A stretch of DNA of 64,000 nt, from the NCBI GenBank assembly GCA_963807865.1, contig CAWEDK010000025.1, positions 62,001 through 126,000 on the forward strand. Reading direction: 5' to 3'. The position numbers and the translations under genes were made by a program. The stretch is from VAZQ01 sp963807865. GTDB lineage: Bacteria; Pseudomonadota; Alphaproteobacteria; Rhizobiales; Xanthobacteraceae. The notes under the pieces are model-generated. The model was not told where the DNA came from. It made no database searches and saw only the letters and a program-made list of their open reading frames with translations. This document shows, one piece after another, positions 53,490-63,514 of the stretch. The first letter of the stretch is position 1. The number at the start of each line of letters is the position of its first letter.

Positions 53490-56112
53490 TTACAGCGTCC
53501 GCTGCACCGTCTCGACGCGATAGCACTCGATCACGTCACCGACCCGCATATCCTGATAGTTTTCGAATGCCATGCCGCATTCCTGGCCGGCCACCACTTC
53601 GCGGGCGTCGTCCTTGAAGCGCTTGAGCTGCGACAGCTTGCCTTCGTGGATGACGACGCTGTCGCGGATCAGGCGCACATTGGCGCCCCGCTCGACTTTG
53701 CCGTCGGTGACGCGGCAACCCGCCACCTTGCCGACCTTGGAGACCGCGAAGATCTCCAGGATCTGCGCGTTGCCGAGCATGGTCTCGCGCAGCGTCGGCG
53801 CCAGCAGGCCGGACATCGCCGCCTTCACGTCGTCGACCAGATTGTAGATGATGTTGTAGTAGCGGATTTCGATACCGCCGCGTTCGGCCGCCTCGCGCGC
53901 TTCCTTGTGGGCGCGCACGTTGAAGCCGATGATCGGCACGCCGGAGGCCTCCGCCAGCGTGACGTCGAACTCGGTGATACCGCCGACGCCGGCGCTGATG
54001 ACGCGGGCGCCGACCTCGCTGGTGCCGAGCTTCTCGATCGCGCCGATGATCGCTTCGAGCGAGCCCTGCACGTCGGCCTTGATGATGAGCGCGAGATCCT
54101 TGCGGCCCGCGGTCTTGAGCTGGCTCATCATCTGTTCGAGCGAGCCGCGCATGCCGGTGGCGCGCGCGGCCTGTCTTGTCGCGCTTCTGCCGGACCCGGT
54201 ACGCGGTCACCTCACGGGCGCGGCAATTCGCTGTCGACCACCGCGAGGCGATCGCCTGCGTCCGGCGTGCCGGAGAAGCCCAGCACCTCGACCGGCGTCG
54301 ACGGTCCCGCACTGTCGAGCGCGGCGCCGGTGTCGGAGACCAGCGCGCGGACCCGGCCCCACTCGGCGCCGGCCACGATGATGTCGCCCACACGCAGCGT
54401 GCCGCGCTGAACCAGGACGGTCGCCACCGGGCCACGGCCGCGATCGAGCTTGGCTTCGATCACGGTGCCCTCGGCCGGACGCTCCGGGTTGGCTTTGAGC
54501 TCGAGAATTTCCGACTGCAGGCCGATCACCTCGAGCAGCTTGTCGAGGTTGAGCTTCTTGGTCGCCGAAACTTCGACGTCGAGCACCTCGCCGCCCAGCG
54601 TCTCCACCTGAATTTCGTGCTGCAGCAGTTCGCTGCGCACGCGCTCCGGCTTGGCGTCGGGCTTGTCGATCTTGTTGATCGCGACGATGATCGGCACCTT
54701 CGCGGCCTTGGCGTGTTGGATCGCCTCTACGGTCTGCGGCATCACGCCGTCGTCTGCCGCGACGACCAGCACCACCACGTCGGTGACACGCGCGCCGCGT
54801 GCCCGCATCGCCGTGAAAGCGGCGTGGCCGGGCGTATCGATGAAGGTGATCTTGGCGCCCGACGGCGCGGTCACCTGATAGGCGCCGATATGCTGGGTAA
54901 TGCCGCCGGCTTCGCCCGACACCACGTTGGTCGATCGGATGGCATCGAGCAGCGACGTCTTGCCGTGGTCGACATGGCCCATGATGGTGACGACCGGCTG
55001 GCCGTGAAAACTGCGAGCCAGCCTCGTCGGCCTTGTCGAACAGCCCTTCCTCGACGTCCGAACTCGGCCACCCGCTTGACGGTATGGCCCATCTCCTCGG
55101 CGATGATCTGCGCCGTATCGGCGTCGATCGTGTCGGTGATCTTGAGCATCTGCCCCTGCTTCATCAGGAGCGCGATCACCGCCCGCGACGGCTCGGCCAT
55201 GCGGTTGGCGAGTTCCTGGATGGTGATGAATTCCGGGATCGTCACCTCGCGGACGAGCTTGTCCTTGGCATCGTTGTCGCGATGGCCGGTGAGCCGCTGG
55301 GTGCGGCGGCGGAACGACGCGACCGACCGCTCGCGCACCTCGTCGGTGGTGAGCGCGGTCACCAGCGTCAGCCGGCCGCGGCGCTTTTCGGCGGTCGGCC
55401 GGGCTGGCTTCGCGGCCGGCGCCGGACGGGCGGCGCCCGGGCCTGTGCCGGCACCACGGCGCGGACGAGGAGCCTCTTCCTCTTCGGCCTCGAGCGCCGG
55501 ACGCGGGCCCGGCTGCCTCAGAGCTGGTGTTGCTGCCGCGGTTGTCGTCGCTGGCGTCTCTCCGCCGAAGTGCTTCTTGACGACTTCGTCGGCCTTGCGC
55601 TTGGTCTCGGCATCGTGCTTGCGGCGCTTTTCCTCGTCGGCCTTGCGCGCTTCCGCGGCCTCGCGCTCGATGCGCTCGATGTCGTCGCGCTCCTTCTGGA
55701 TGCGCGCTTCTTCCTCGGCGATCTTGCGCTCTTCGGCCTCGCGCAGCCGCGCATCTCCCAGCGCGCGAGCACGGGCCGTGCGCTCTTCCTCGGTCAGCGT
55801 CCGCAGCACCACGCCCGAAGGCTTCGGTGCAGCTGGCGCAGGTTGCGCGGCCGGCGCCGGCGTGCCGGTGGGAGCGGCGGTCCGGCCAGTGGCCGTGCGA
55901 CTGGGAGCAACCGGGGTGGCGGGCGCGACGTCCGGCTTGGTCTTGCCGGGAACGCGGCTCTTGACCTTCTCGACCACGACCGCCTTGGTGCGGCCGTGGC
56001 TGAAGCTCTGGCGCACGACACCCTGCTCGACGCTGCGTCCTTTCAGCGTCAAGGTCTTGGTGGGGGTCACGCTCAGCTTCTTTTCCCCAGTCTTTTCCGA
56101 CGTTTCAGCCAT
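53490..56112 (-). CDS. infB: Translation initiation factor IF-2 (frameshifted)
   Basis: GTPase that brings initiator tRNA to the 30S subunit. ATG 56112 begins 'MAETSEKTGEKKLSVTPTKT'. A long Ala/Pro/Glu-rich and coiled N-terminal region follows, then 'EFITIQELANRMAEPSRAVI', the G domain (GHVDHGKTS, DTPGHAAFT, NKID) and the C-terminal tRNA-binding part ending 'IECYRVETVQRTL'. The gene reads in three frames. Four single-base insertions account for it: near 55065 (GAGTTCGG), 55022 (GAGGCTGG), 54228 (GAATTGCC) and 54172 (ACAGGCC). The span of 2623 bp equals 873 codons plus stop plus one (net of four) base. Essential, so presumably intact in vivo. Confidence 0.93.
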
Positions 56113-56135
56113 TCCAATCCCACTCTCGGACGCTT

Positions 56136-56826
56136 TCAGCGCCGTTTCTCGCGACCGTTCTGGTCTCCCGGACAACCGGACCGGAAGCGCTCGAAGCGGC
56201 CAAGGCGCGCCAGGAACGTCTCGCTTTCGGGGCCGGCAAGCAGGGCTGCATGTATCACATTTGACCGCCCGAAAGCCAAATCCAATTGCGCGGAGGTAAA
56301 CAGTTCGACCATCGACAATGGCGGCCGCATCCTCCCGCCGCCGCAGCGTGGCGAGGAGCTTTCGCGAGCCGTCGGCAGCCGCATCGGAGGCATTGATCAG
56401 GGCCGCCACCCGCTCGTGCATCGAGCGCGGCCTCGGTCTTGGCAAAGCCGGCCGCAACCCGCCGGGCCTTGTGGACCATCGCGAGCGCATCGAGCGCCGC
56501 TCGCTCGATCAGCCGTTCGGTCAAATCCACCAGATCCGGCAGCGCACGGACGTCACGCTTGAACCCGCGCGCAAAGATCCTTGCGCTTGATCGCCTCGGC
56601 CAGCGCCTGACGGGTCGCCGTGATCCAGAGGCCGCGGCCCGGCAGCCGGCGCTTGAGATCGGGCACGACCGACGCCGTCGGGCGCCACCACGAAGCGGAT
56701 CATGTCGCCAACCGGCGCGACCTGGCCGGTCAGCGCACACGATCGGGCCGTCCCAGCCGCGCCGCTGCGCGGACCGGTGTCCAGTTCGTCGGTCGTCACG
56801 CCGTCCTGCGCTTCCGCAAGCGTCAT
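56136..56826 (-). CDS. ylxR: YlxR/DUF448 RNA-binding protein (multiply frameshifted)
   Basis: Begins 'MTLAEAQDGVTTDELDTGP' at 56826. 'RSCALTGQVAPVGDMIRFVV' is the DUF448 core that replaces the usual RxCxxxR motif. After frame changes, 'LPDLVDLTERLIERAALDAL' and 'MVELFTSAQLDLAFGRSNVI' to 'CPGDQNGREKRR' (stop 56136) form the L7Ae-like second domain typical of long alphaproteobacterial versions. At least four frame changes occur in 690 bp, the densest in the window. Gene position between nusA and infB is conserved. Function: nucleic-acid binding, poorly defined. Confidence 0.82.
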
Positions 56827-56862
56827 CGATTTACCTGCCTGCCCTTCTGTGCAGCTCGAACC

Positions 56863-58483
56863 TTACGCCGGTGCGACACTGGCGTTTTCCTCTTCGGGCG
56901 CCTCCTCGGCCGGTGCGGGCGGGACCAGATCCTCTTCCTTGATCCAGCCGGCCTTGACGCGCGCCTGCATGATCAGAGCCTTCGGCCTCCTCGCGCGACA
57001 GTTCGAAGCCGTCGAGGAACCCGGCATGGCGCGTGGTTTCGCCGTCCTTGCGCTCGCTCCAGCCGACCAGGTCGTCGGTGGCGCAGCCGGCCAGATCCTC
57101 GACCGTCTTGACCTCGTTCTCGCCGAACTTCACCAGCATCGCGTGGTGACGCCGGGCACCTCCTTGAGTTCGTCTTCGACGCCCAAGCTCCAGGCGCTTG
57201 GCGTCGAGCTCGGCCTCCTCCTTGGCGAGGAACTCGCGCGCGCGCTCCTGCAGCTCGCGGGCGGTATCCTCGTCGAAGCCTTCGATTCCGGCGATCTCCT
57301 TCTCGTCGACCACGGCCAGCTCTTCGACCGAGCTGAAGCCTTCGGACGCCAGCAGCTGGCCGACCACCTCGTCGACGTTGAGCGCCTCGACGAACAGCCT
57401 GGTGCGCTTCTCGAATTCGGCCTGCCGGTTCTCCAACTCTTCCTGCTCGGTCACGATGTCGATGTCCCAGCCGGTGAGCTGCGAGGCGAGCCGCACGTTC
57501 TGGCCGCGCCGGCCGATGGCGAGCGAAAGCTGCTGGTCGGGCACCACCACCTCCATGCGCTGGCGGTCCTCGTCGAGCACGACCTTGGCGACCTCGGCGG
57601 GCGCCAGCGCATTGACCACGAAGTTCGCCGGGTCGGCGGTCCACGGAATGATGTCGATCTTCTCGCCCTGCAATTCGTTGACGACGGCTTGCACGCGGGA
57701 ACCGCGCATGCCGACGCAGGCGCCGACCGGATCGACCGAGCTGAATCGCGCGAGATCACCGCGATCTTCGCGCGCGAGCCGGGATCGCGCGCCACCGCGC
57801 TTGACCTCGACGATGCCGTCGTAGATTTCCGGCACCTCCTGGGCGAACAGCTTGGCCATGAATTGCGGGTGGGTGCGCGAAAGAAAGATCTGCGGGCCGC
57901 GCGGCTCGCGCCGCACGTCGTAGATGTAGGCGCGGATGCGGTCGCCGTTGCGGAAAATTTCGCGCGGCAGCATCTCGTCGCGGCGCACGATCGCCTCGCC
58001 GCGGCCGAGATCGACCACCACGTTGCCGTACTCGACCCGCTTGACGATGCCGTTGACGATGTCGCCGATGCGATCCTTGTATTCCTGGTACTGCCGGTCG
58101 CGCTCGGCCTCGCGCACCTTCTGCACGATCACCTGCTTGGCCGACTGCGCGGCGATGCGGCCGTATTCGAGCGGCGGCAGCGCCTCGGCGATGTAGTCGC
58201 CGACCTGCGCGGCCGGATTGCGCTTCTTGGCGTCCTCGAGCGCGATCTGGGTCGAGTCGTTCTCGACCGCGTCGACGACCAGCATCAGGCGCGACAGCCG
58301 CATCTCGCCGGTCTTCGGATTGATCTCGGCGCGCACTTCGGTCTCGCTGCCATAGCGCGAACGCGCCGCCTTCTGGATCGCGTCCTCCATGGCGGCGATC
58401 ACGATGCCGCGGTCGATCGACTTTTCGCGTGCGACCGCGTCGGCGATCTGCAGCAGTTCGAGCCGGTTGGCGCTGACGGCCAT
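56863..58483 (-). CDS. nusA: Transcription termination/antitermination factor NusA (frameshifted)
   Basis: Begins 'MAVSANRLELLQIADAVARE' at 58483. Order: N-terminal polymerase-binding domain, S1 ('GIVKRVEYGNVVVDLGRGEA'), KH1/KH2 ('GACVGMRGSRVQAVVNELQG', 'LSLAIGRRGQNVRLASQLTG') and two acidic C-terminal repeats ('VGQLLASEGFSSVEELAVVD'). Compensating indels scramble 57735-57800 and about 57150-57190. Another extra A near 56990 (GCCGAAGG) shifts the end; corrected, it finishes 'EEENASVAPA' at 56863. The span is 1621 bp, net +1. It lies between rimP and ylxR as usual. Confidence 0.93.
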
Positions 58484-58587
58484 CGGTTAGTCTCCTTCGT
58501 TCTGGGCCGCGTGCCGATCGTTGTCCGGCACCTGCTCGCTGGTCCTGGTGAGCGGAACGCGCGCTCCGTTCGTATGCGTTGCGCTCG

Positions 58588-59167
58588 TCAGTTACGCTCG
58601 TCGCGCTGCTGCGCCTTGCCGCGCTTGAGCGACGCCGCGATCTGCGCCTCGCTGAGCACGACCTTGGCTTCCGCCATCTCCTCGATGCGCAGCACACTTC
58701 GCCGGTTCGTCCGGCGTGGCATCGTCGCGGCGAATGCGCGCCGCCTCGCCCTCGACGCCGAGCAGATAGCCGCGAAAACGCCGGCGGCCCTCGACCGCGA
58801 CCGCCATCTCGATCTTGATCTGACTGCCGGCATAGCGCTCGAAATCCGAACGCCGCACCAGCGGACGGTCGATCCCGGGCGACGAGATTTCAAGCCGGTA
58901 GGCGCGATCGATCGGATCGGCGACGTCGAGCACCGGCGACAGCGCGCGCGAGACCGTCTCGCAATCCTCGATCGTCATGGTGCCATCGGGCCGCTCCGCC
59001 ATGATCTGCACGGTGCAGCCGGCCATGCCGGAAATGCGCACCCGCACCAGCCGGAAGCCAAGGCCCGCCAGCACCGGCTCGACGATGGCGGCGACGCGCG
59101 CCGCCACGCCCTGCTCGACGATCAGGCGCGGCTCAATACCGGCGAAGGTATCGATCGTTTCGGTCAT
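58588..59167 (-). CDS. rimP: Ribosome maturation factor RimP (one frameshift)
   Basis: Begins 'MTETIDTFAGIEPRLIVEQG' at ATG 59167; upstream frame extension is not coding. 'VRVRISGMAGCTVQIMAERP' and 'EISSPGIDRPLVRRSDFERY' are RimP signatures. The frame breaks near 58695, where one extra A (CGAAGTG) separates it from the true end 'VVLSEAQIAASLKRGKAQQR' and stop at 58588. The span is 580 bp, net +1. First gene of the rimP-nusA-ylxR-infB set, with an attenuator-like hairpin in its leader. Confidence 0.92.
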
Positions 59168-59243
59168 CCGTCCGTTGCGATCCGCAACTCTCTCGTTGCA
59201 TCCACCCGGACCCCGGCCGTTCGGCCAAGGGCGTGCGGGTAAC

Positions 59244-59274
59244 AAAAAAGAGCGGGTCCCGGGGGAGCCCACTC
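59244..59274 (-). terminator. Attenuator-like terminator in the rimP leader
   Basis: On the minus strand GAGTGGG(C)TCC pairs with GG(A)CCCGCTC, with one mismatch and two G-U pairs, followed directly by TTTTTT (59249-59244). It sits about 77 bp before the rimP ATG, and no minus-strand gene lies just upstream that would need it. Premature terminators in front of rimP have been noted by comparative studies (rimP-leader). A perfect 14-bp palindrome, GATCAGATCTGATC at 59284-59297, lies just upstream on the transcript and could form part of an alternative fold. Confidence 0.7.
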
Positions 59275-59364
59275 TCAAAAACCGATCAGATCTGATCCGA
59301 CCGTTATGAGGTATCCAAAATGGATGTCCGAATATAGCGATTTGGCCGACCGCGCAAGGGGAAA

Positions 59365-59439
59365 CTAGTGTGGCGGATTTGACGTTCCTATCAGCATTGC
59401 GGCAGTCATAGTAGGAACGTCAAATCCAAAGCACACTAG
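59365..59439. repeat. CTAG-ended inverted repeat element
   Basis: Left arm starts CTAGTGTGGCGGATTTGACG at 59365. The right arm, ending at 59439, is its complement: CTAGTGTG, a small difference, then GGATTTGACGTTCCTA. Some 25 bp match, around a 21-bp centre. No coding capacity. Looks like a tiny MITE-like or extragenic palindrome, flanked by CTAG. Confidence 0.75.
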
Positions 59440-59451
59440 AATCTAGAGTTG

Positions 59452-59520
59452 CTAGTGTCCTTGGGTTCCGACGCTAAACGTGCGTGCTGCGATGGGTACA
59501 AGCGCGGACCCGGACACTAG
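59452..59520. repeat. Second CTAG-ended inverted repeat
   Basis: Starts CTAGTGTCC at 59452 and ends GGACACTAG at 59520, with imperfect extension of the arms (TTGGGTTCCG against GGGTCCGCG). It shares the CTAGTGT terminus with the element 12 bp to the left, so the two belong to the same repeat family. No gene inside. Confidence 0.7.
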
Positions 59521-59617
59521 CCGGAAACCGCGCGTTAACTAACCGTTCTTTCAGACTTCCTCGTCTAGTTTGGCGGCCACGAAACTGCCCGTCAACCTAC
59601 TCTGTTCAGAGACCGGA

Positions 59618-60720
59618 ATGTCCGCTCCCGCCTCATTGATTCCTGAACTCGAAGAGGTCATCCAGCACGGCTCGCCGGAACGGCGGGCCGAGACGCTCAA
59701 GCGCATCACGCACTTATTTCTCGATGGTGCGAGCCGCTTCAACGAGGATCACGTCCGACTGTTCGACGACGTGTTCGGCCGCCTGATCGCGGAGATCGAG
59801 ATCCAAGGCGCGCGCCGAATTGTCCAACCGGCTGGCGCCGGTCGGCAATGCGCCGGTCGAGGTGGTGCGCCGGCTCGCGCAAGACGACGACATTTCGATC
59901 GCCGGGCCGGTGCTGACGAAGTCGCGCCGGCTCGCCGAAGCCGATCTGGTCGGACATCGCGGGGACCAAGAGCCAGGCGCATCTGCTGGCCATCTCCGGC
60001 CGCGCCGGCATCGCCGAGCCGGTGACCGATGTGCTGGTCAGCCGCGGCGATCGCGCGGTGGTGCGCGGCGTGGTCGAGAACCAGTCCTCCCGGCTGTCGG
60101 ATGTCAGCTTCTCGAAGCTGGTCGACCAGGCGGAGAAGGACGGAGCGCTGGCCGAAAAGGTCGGGCTTGCGGCCCGACATCCCGCCGCAGCCTGTTCCGT
60201 GATCTTCTGCTCAAGGCGACCGACTCTCGTGCAGCAGCGGCTGTTCGCCGCCGCAGGTCCGGAGACGCAAGCCGAAATCCGGCGCGTGCTGGCAAAGGTC
60301 TCGACCGAGATCGGCGCCAAGCCGGCGCCGCGCGACTACTCGGCAGCGCAACGAGCGGTCGAAGCACTGCGCCAGGCGGGCAAACTCGACGAGGCCGCGT
60401 TGGTCGAATTCGCCCAGCGAAGCGGCACGAGGAAACCGTCGCGGCGCTCGCGTCGCTGTGCGCGGTGCCGATCGAGGTCGTGGACCGCCTGATGAGCGGC
60501 GAGCGGCCGGATCCGGTCCTGATCCTCTGCAAGGCCGCCGGCTGGGGATGGCCGACCGCGAAAGCCATCCTCTCGGCACGCATTGGCGGCCAAGCGCTCG
60601 AGCCAGGCGCTCGACAACGCCTACGCCAACTTCGAGCGGCTATCGCCGGCGACCGCCCAGCGGGTCATGCGATTCTGGCAGGTCCGCCGCGCGCGAAGAT
60701 CGCTGACACGTCCTCCGTAG
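59618..60720 (+). CDS. DUF2336 domain-containing protein (multiply frameshifted)
   Basis: Starts 'MSAPASLIPELEEVIQHGSP' at 59618 and, following the frames, reads 'RLAPVGNAPVEVVRRLAQDD', 'HLLAISGRAGIAEPVTDVLV', 'QSSRLSDVSFSKLVDQAEKD', 'VPIEVVDRLMSGERPDPVLI' and ends 'RARRSLTRPP' at 60720. This is a DUF2336 protein, HEAT-like helical repeats, about 367 residues, known from Alphaproteobacteria. Several indels break it: extra bases at ATCCAAGG, GTCGGACA, CTTGCGG, AGCCTG and one apparent lost base near 60420. The span is 1103 bp. Function unknown. Convergent with trmB. Confidence 0.8.
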
Positions 60721-60734
60721 CGGAACTCCCCGCG

Positions 60735-61442
60735 TCAGCCATCCGCATTCAATCGGCGAAAGATCAGAAAGCACGGCGCGCGGCCTTCGCGATGCGCCTT
60801 GGCCTGATAGCGCGTTCCGGAGAAGCCCGGCCAAGGCTGCCGCCAGTCGTCGGCCCGTTCGGCCGTCCACTCGAAGGCCGGCGAACGCAGCAGCCGTACG
60901 AGCGTCCAGGCGGCGTAGTCCGGAATGTCGCTGACAAACCTGAACTCGCCGCCGGGCTGCAAAATCCGCGCGATCGCCGCGACGGTCTCGTCCTGGACGA
61001 ACCGCCGCTTCCAGTGCCGCCGTTTCGGCCAGGGATCGGGATGGATCAGGTCGACGCGCGCGAGCGAGGCTTGCGGCAGCCGGGCGATGACATCGATCGC
61101 GTCGCCCTGATAGCAGCCGGACGTTGCGGAGACCGCGCGCCGCGATGGCTGCCAAGGCCTTCGCCATGCCGTTCACGAACGGCTCGATGCCGATGAAACC
61201 GGTGCGCGGATTGGCTTCGCCTCGTGCAGAGGTGCTCGCCGCCACCGAAACCGATCTCGAGCCGCACGGCCTCGACCGGCCCCGCGAACAGCGCGCGCAG
61301 ATCGGACGGTAGCGCGTCGAGATCGAGCGTCAGGCCGCGGCAGCAGCGTCTCGAACAGCGCAGCCTGCGCGGGCTTGAGGGCATGACCCTTGCGCCGCCC
61401 GAAGAACGCGCGCGGCTGCCTGGCCTTGTCATCATCCGACAT
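60735..61442 (-). CDS. trmB: tRNA (guanine-N7)-methyltransferase (frameshifted)
   Basis: Starts 'MSDDDKARQPRAFFGRRKGH' at 61442 and passes through 'LDLDALPSDLRALFAGPVEA' and 'VRLEIGFGGGEHL' (SAM-binding motif I) in another frame. It finishes 'QPGGEFRFVSDIPDYAAWTL' to 'CFLIFRRLNADG' at 60735. At least four frame changes occur, but the total span is a multiple of three. TrmB makes m7G46 in tRNA. It follows metK on the same strand with a 121-bp gap, an arrangement conserved in Rhizobiales. Confidence 0.88.
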
Positions 61443-61563
61443 GGAGCGGCATCCGCGGCGCGGTGTCATGCCCGAGCGCCCAGGCATCGCATACACCGCA
61501 GTGGCGACCGGATCATCCGCCCGAGCGCAGATGGCTCGCTTGGGTCCGCGGGCCAGCGGGCGT

Positions 61564-62838
61564 CTACCGCAGCGCCTTCTTGAGCGTATCGGCGAGGTCG
61601 GTGCGCTCCCACGAGAACCCGCCGTCCTTGTCGGGTGCGCGGCCGAAGTGGCCATAAGCGGCGGTGCGCCGATAGATCGGCCGGTTCAGCTTGAGCGCGC
61701 GGCGGATGTTGGTCGGGCGCAGCGGGAAGATTTCGAGCAGCGCTTTGTGCAGCTTGGCCTCGTCGACCTTGCCGGTGCCGTGGGTGTCGACCAGCAGCGA
61801 CATCGGGTCGGCCACGCCGATCGCGTAGGCGATCTGGATGGTGCAGCGGTCGGCCAAGCCGGCCGCCACCACGTTCTTGGCGAGATAACGCGCCGCATAG
61901 GCCGCCGACCGGTCGACCTTGGTCGGGTCCTTGCCGGAGAACGCGCCGCCGCCATGCGGGGCGTAGCCGCCGTAGGTGTCGACAATGATCTTGCGGCCGG
62001 TCAGGCCGCAGTCGCCGTCCGGGCCGCCGACGACGAAATTGCCGGTCGGGTTGACCAGGAAATCCGCCGGCTTCTTCGGCATCCAGCCCTCCGGCAGCGC
62101 CGAGGCGACCGCATCGCCGATCAGGTCGCGGACCATGCCGGGGGTGTACTTCTTGCCGTTGCGGGTCGTGGCGTTGTGCTGGGTGGACACCACGACCTTG
62201 GTGGCGCCGACCGGCTTGCCGTCGACGTATTGCACCGTCACCTGGCTCTTGGCGTCGGGCTGCAGGTCGAACAGCTTGCCGGAGCGGCGCTGGTCCGACA
62301 ACACCTTCAGGATTTTGTGCGCGAAGTAGATCGGCGCGGGCATGAATGAGCCCTTCTCGTAGACTTCGCTTTCGGTGCAGGCGAAGCCGAACATCATGCC
62401 CTGGTCGCCGGCGCCTTCTTCCTCGCCGCCCTTCTTCTTCTTGGCATCGACGCCCATCGCGATGTCGGGTGACTGGCCGTGCAGCAGCACGTCCACGTCG
62501 GCGCCGTAGTACGAGAAGCCGTCCTGGTCGTAGCCAATGTCCTTGACGACGCCGCGGGCGATTTCGGTGATCATCTCGCGATCGATCACCGCCTTGTCGC
62601 CATGCTTGCGGAACAACGGCGCCTGACCGCGGCCCTCGCCCGCTATGATGATCTTGTTGGTGGTGCAGAGCGTCTCGCAGCCGAGCCGGGTGTTCACCTT
62701 GCTCTCGTCGGCGATGCCGAGCTTGACGTCGTTCTCCAGGAACGCATCGAGGATCGCATCCGAAATCTGGTCGCACACCTTGTCCGGGTGCCCTTCGGAA
62801 ACGGATTCGCTAGTGAACAGGTAGTTGGCGCGTGACAC
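61564..62838 (-). CDS. metK: S-adenosylmethionine synthetase
   Basis: Makes SAM from methionine and ATP. 424 residues, intact. 'GHPDKVCDQISDAILDAFLE' at the N-terminus, the ATP-binding P-loop-like 'GGGAFSGKDPTKVDRS' and 'FVVGGPDGDCGLTGRKIIVD' are hallmarks. A charged insertion 'AKKKKGGEEEGAGDQG' before 'MMFGFACTE' is longer than in E. coli, as in other Rhizobiales. ATG 62838. It lies between the XRE regulator and trmB. No known SAM riboswitch was recognised in the 256-bp leader. Confidence 0.97.
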   Translation of the reverse strand: MSRANYLFTSESVSEGHPDKVCDQISDAILDAFLENDVKLGIADESKVNTRLGCETLCTTNKIIIAGEGRGQAPLFRKHGDKAVIDREMITEIARGVVKDIGYDQDGFSYYGADVDVLLHGQSPDIAMGVDAKKKKGGEEEGAGDQGMMFGFACTESEVYEKGSFMPAPIYFAHKILKVLSDQRRSGKLFDLQPDAKSQVTVQYVDGKPVGATKVVVSTQHNATTRNGKKYTPGMVRDLIGDAVASALPEGWMPKKPADFLVNPTGNFVVGGPDGDCGLTGRKIIVDTYGGYAPHGGGAFSGKDPTKVDRSAAYAARYLAKNVVAAGLADRCTIQIAYAIGVADPMSLLVDTHGTGKVDEAKLHKALLEIFPLRPTNIRRALKLNRPIYRRTAAYGHFGRAPDKDGGFSWERTDLADTLKKALR

Positions 62839-63094
62839 AGGAAAACACTCCCTCGCAAGATCGATGGAATTTGTGAGCCTGAGCGCGTTCTAGGAAAAGC
62901 GGTCCCGGATCTGCAAACGAACGCACTCCAACGTCCAGCGCGCGCTCACAGACCGGCAGGCTACCAAGTCATGTCAAGCGCGCTGCGCTGAGGGGTTCTT
63001 GCAGCGTCCCCGAACGGGGGTCAAGATGTGGGCGCAGGTGGGCAGCTTTTGTTCGCAGATTCAAGACGCCCAAGCCGGGGTTACCGGGTCGGTG

Positions 63095-63514
63095 TCAATC
63101 GTCGGCGTCGGGGACGCCCGCGATCTCCTTGACCAGTTCGACGACGCGGCGTCGCAGCTTAGGCTCCTTGATCCGCATGAAGGCCTTGGTCAGCGCCAGC
63201 CCCTCGGAGGTGGCGAGGAAATCCGACACGTAGGCCGGGGAAGGCGCTTCACGCATGCCGTCCGGCGACTGCCCTTGGATGGCCGGGGCGCCCTCGAAGA
63301 AGAACGCGACCGGCACCTGGAGAATGATGGAAATCTGCTGGAGCCGGCTCGCCCCGATCCGGTTCGTCCCCTTCTCGTATTTCTGCACCTGCTGAAACGT
63401 CAGTCCCAGCGCATCGCCGAGCTTTTCCTGGCTCATGCTCAGCATCATGCGGCGCATGCGCACCCTGCTGCCGACATGCTTGTCGATGGGGTTCGGGGCC
63501 TTTTTGGCCATCAT
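63095..63514 (-). CDS. XRE-family transcriptional regulator
   Basis: 139 residues. Helix-turn-helix (about 15-70): 'RVRMRRMMLSMSQEKLGDAL', 'GLTFQQVQKYEKGTNRIGAS'. A C-terminal 70-residue helical region follows. TAGGAG lies eight bases before ATG 63514, so this start is preferred over 63511 or the TTG at 63517. The gene between lnt and metK is a conserved Rhizobiales arrangement, so it may regulate methionine/SAM metabolism; that is inference only. Two copies of ATTATCTTC (63531, 63641) lie in its promoter region. Confidence 0.92.
   Translation of the reverse strand: MMAKKAPNPIDKHVGSRVRMRRMMLSMSQEKLGDALGLTFQQVQKYEKGTNRIGASRLQQISIILQVPVAFFFEGAPAIQGQSPDGMREAPSPAYVSDFLATSEGLALTKAFMRIKEPKLRRRVVELVKEIAGVPDADD

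Noticed and set aside
54176..56299. A 707-codon plus-strand Ser/Arg/Ala-rich frame resembling a low-complexity surface protein
   Set aside because: Antisense to the Ala/Glu-rich coiled region of infB, which produces artificial Ser/Arg repeats.
56702..59242. An 846-codon plus-strand frame
   Set aside because: It is the antisense shadow of nusA and rimP; Asp/Leu/Val/His-rich composition and lack of any domain are typical of such GC-rich shadows.
62839..63094. Possible SAM-binding riboswitch before metK
   Set aside because: No pattern of SAM-I, SAM-II or SAM/SAH riboswitch could be recognised by eye; only a short CCCC/GGGG hairpin was seen.
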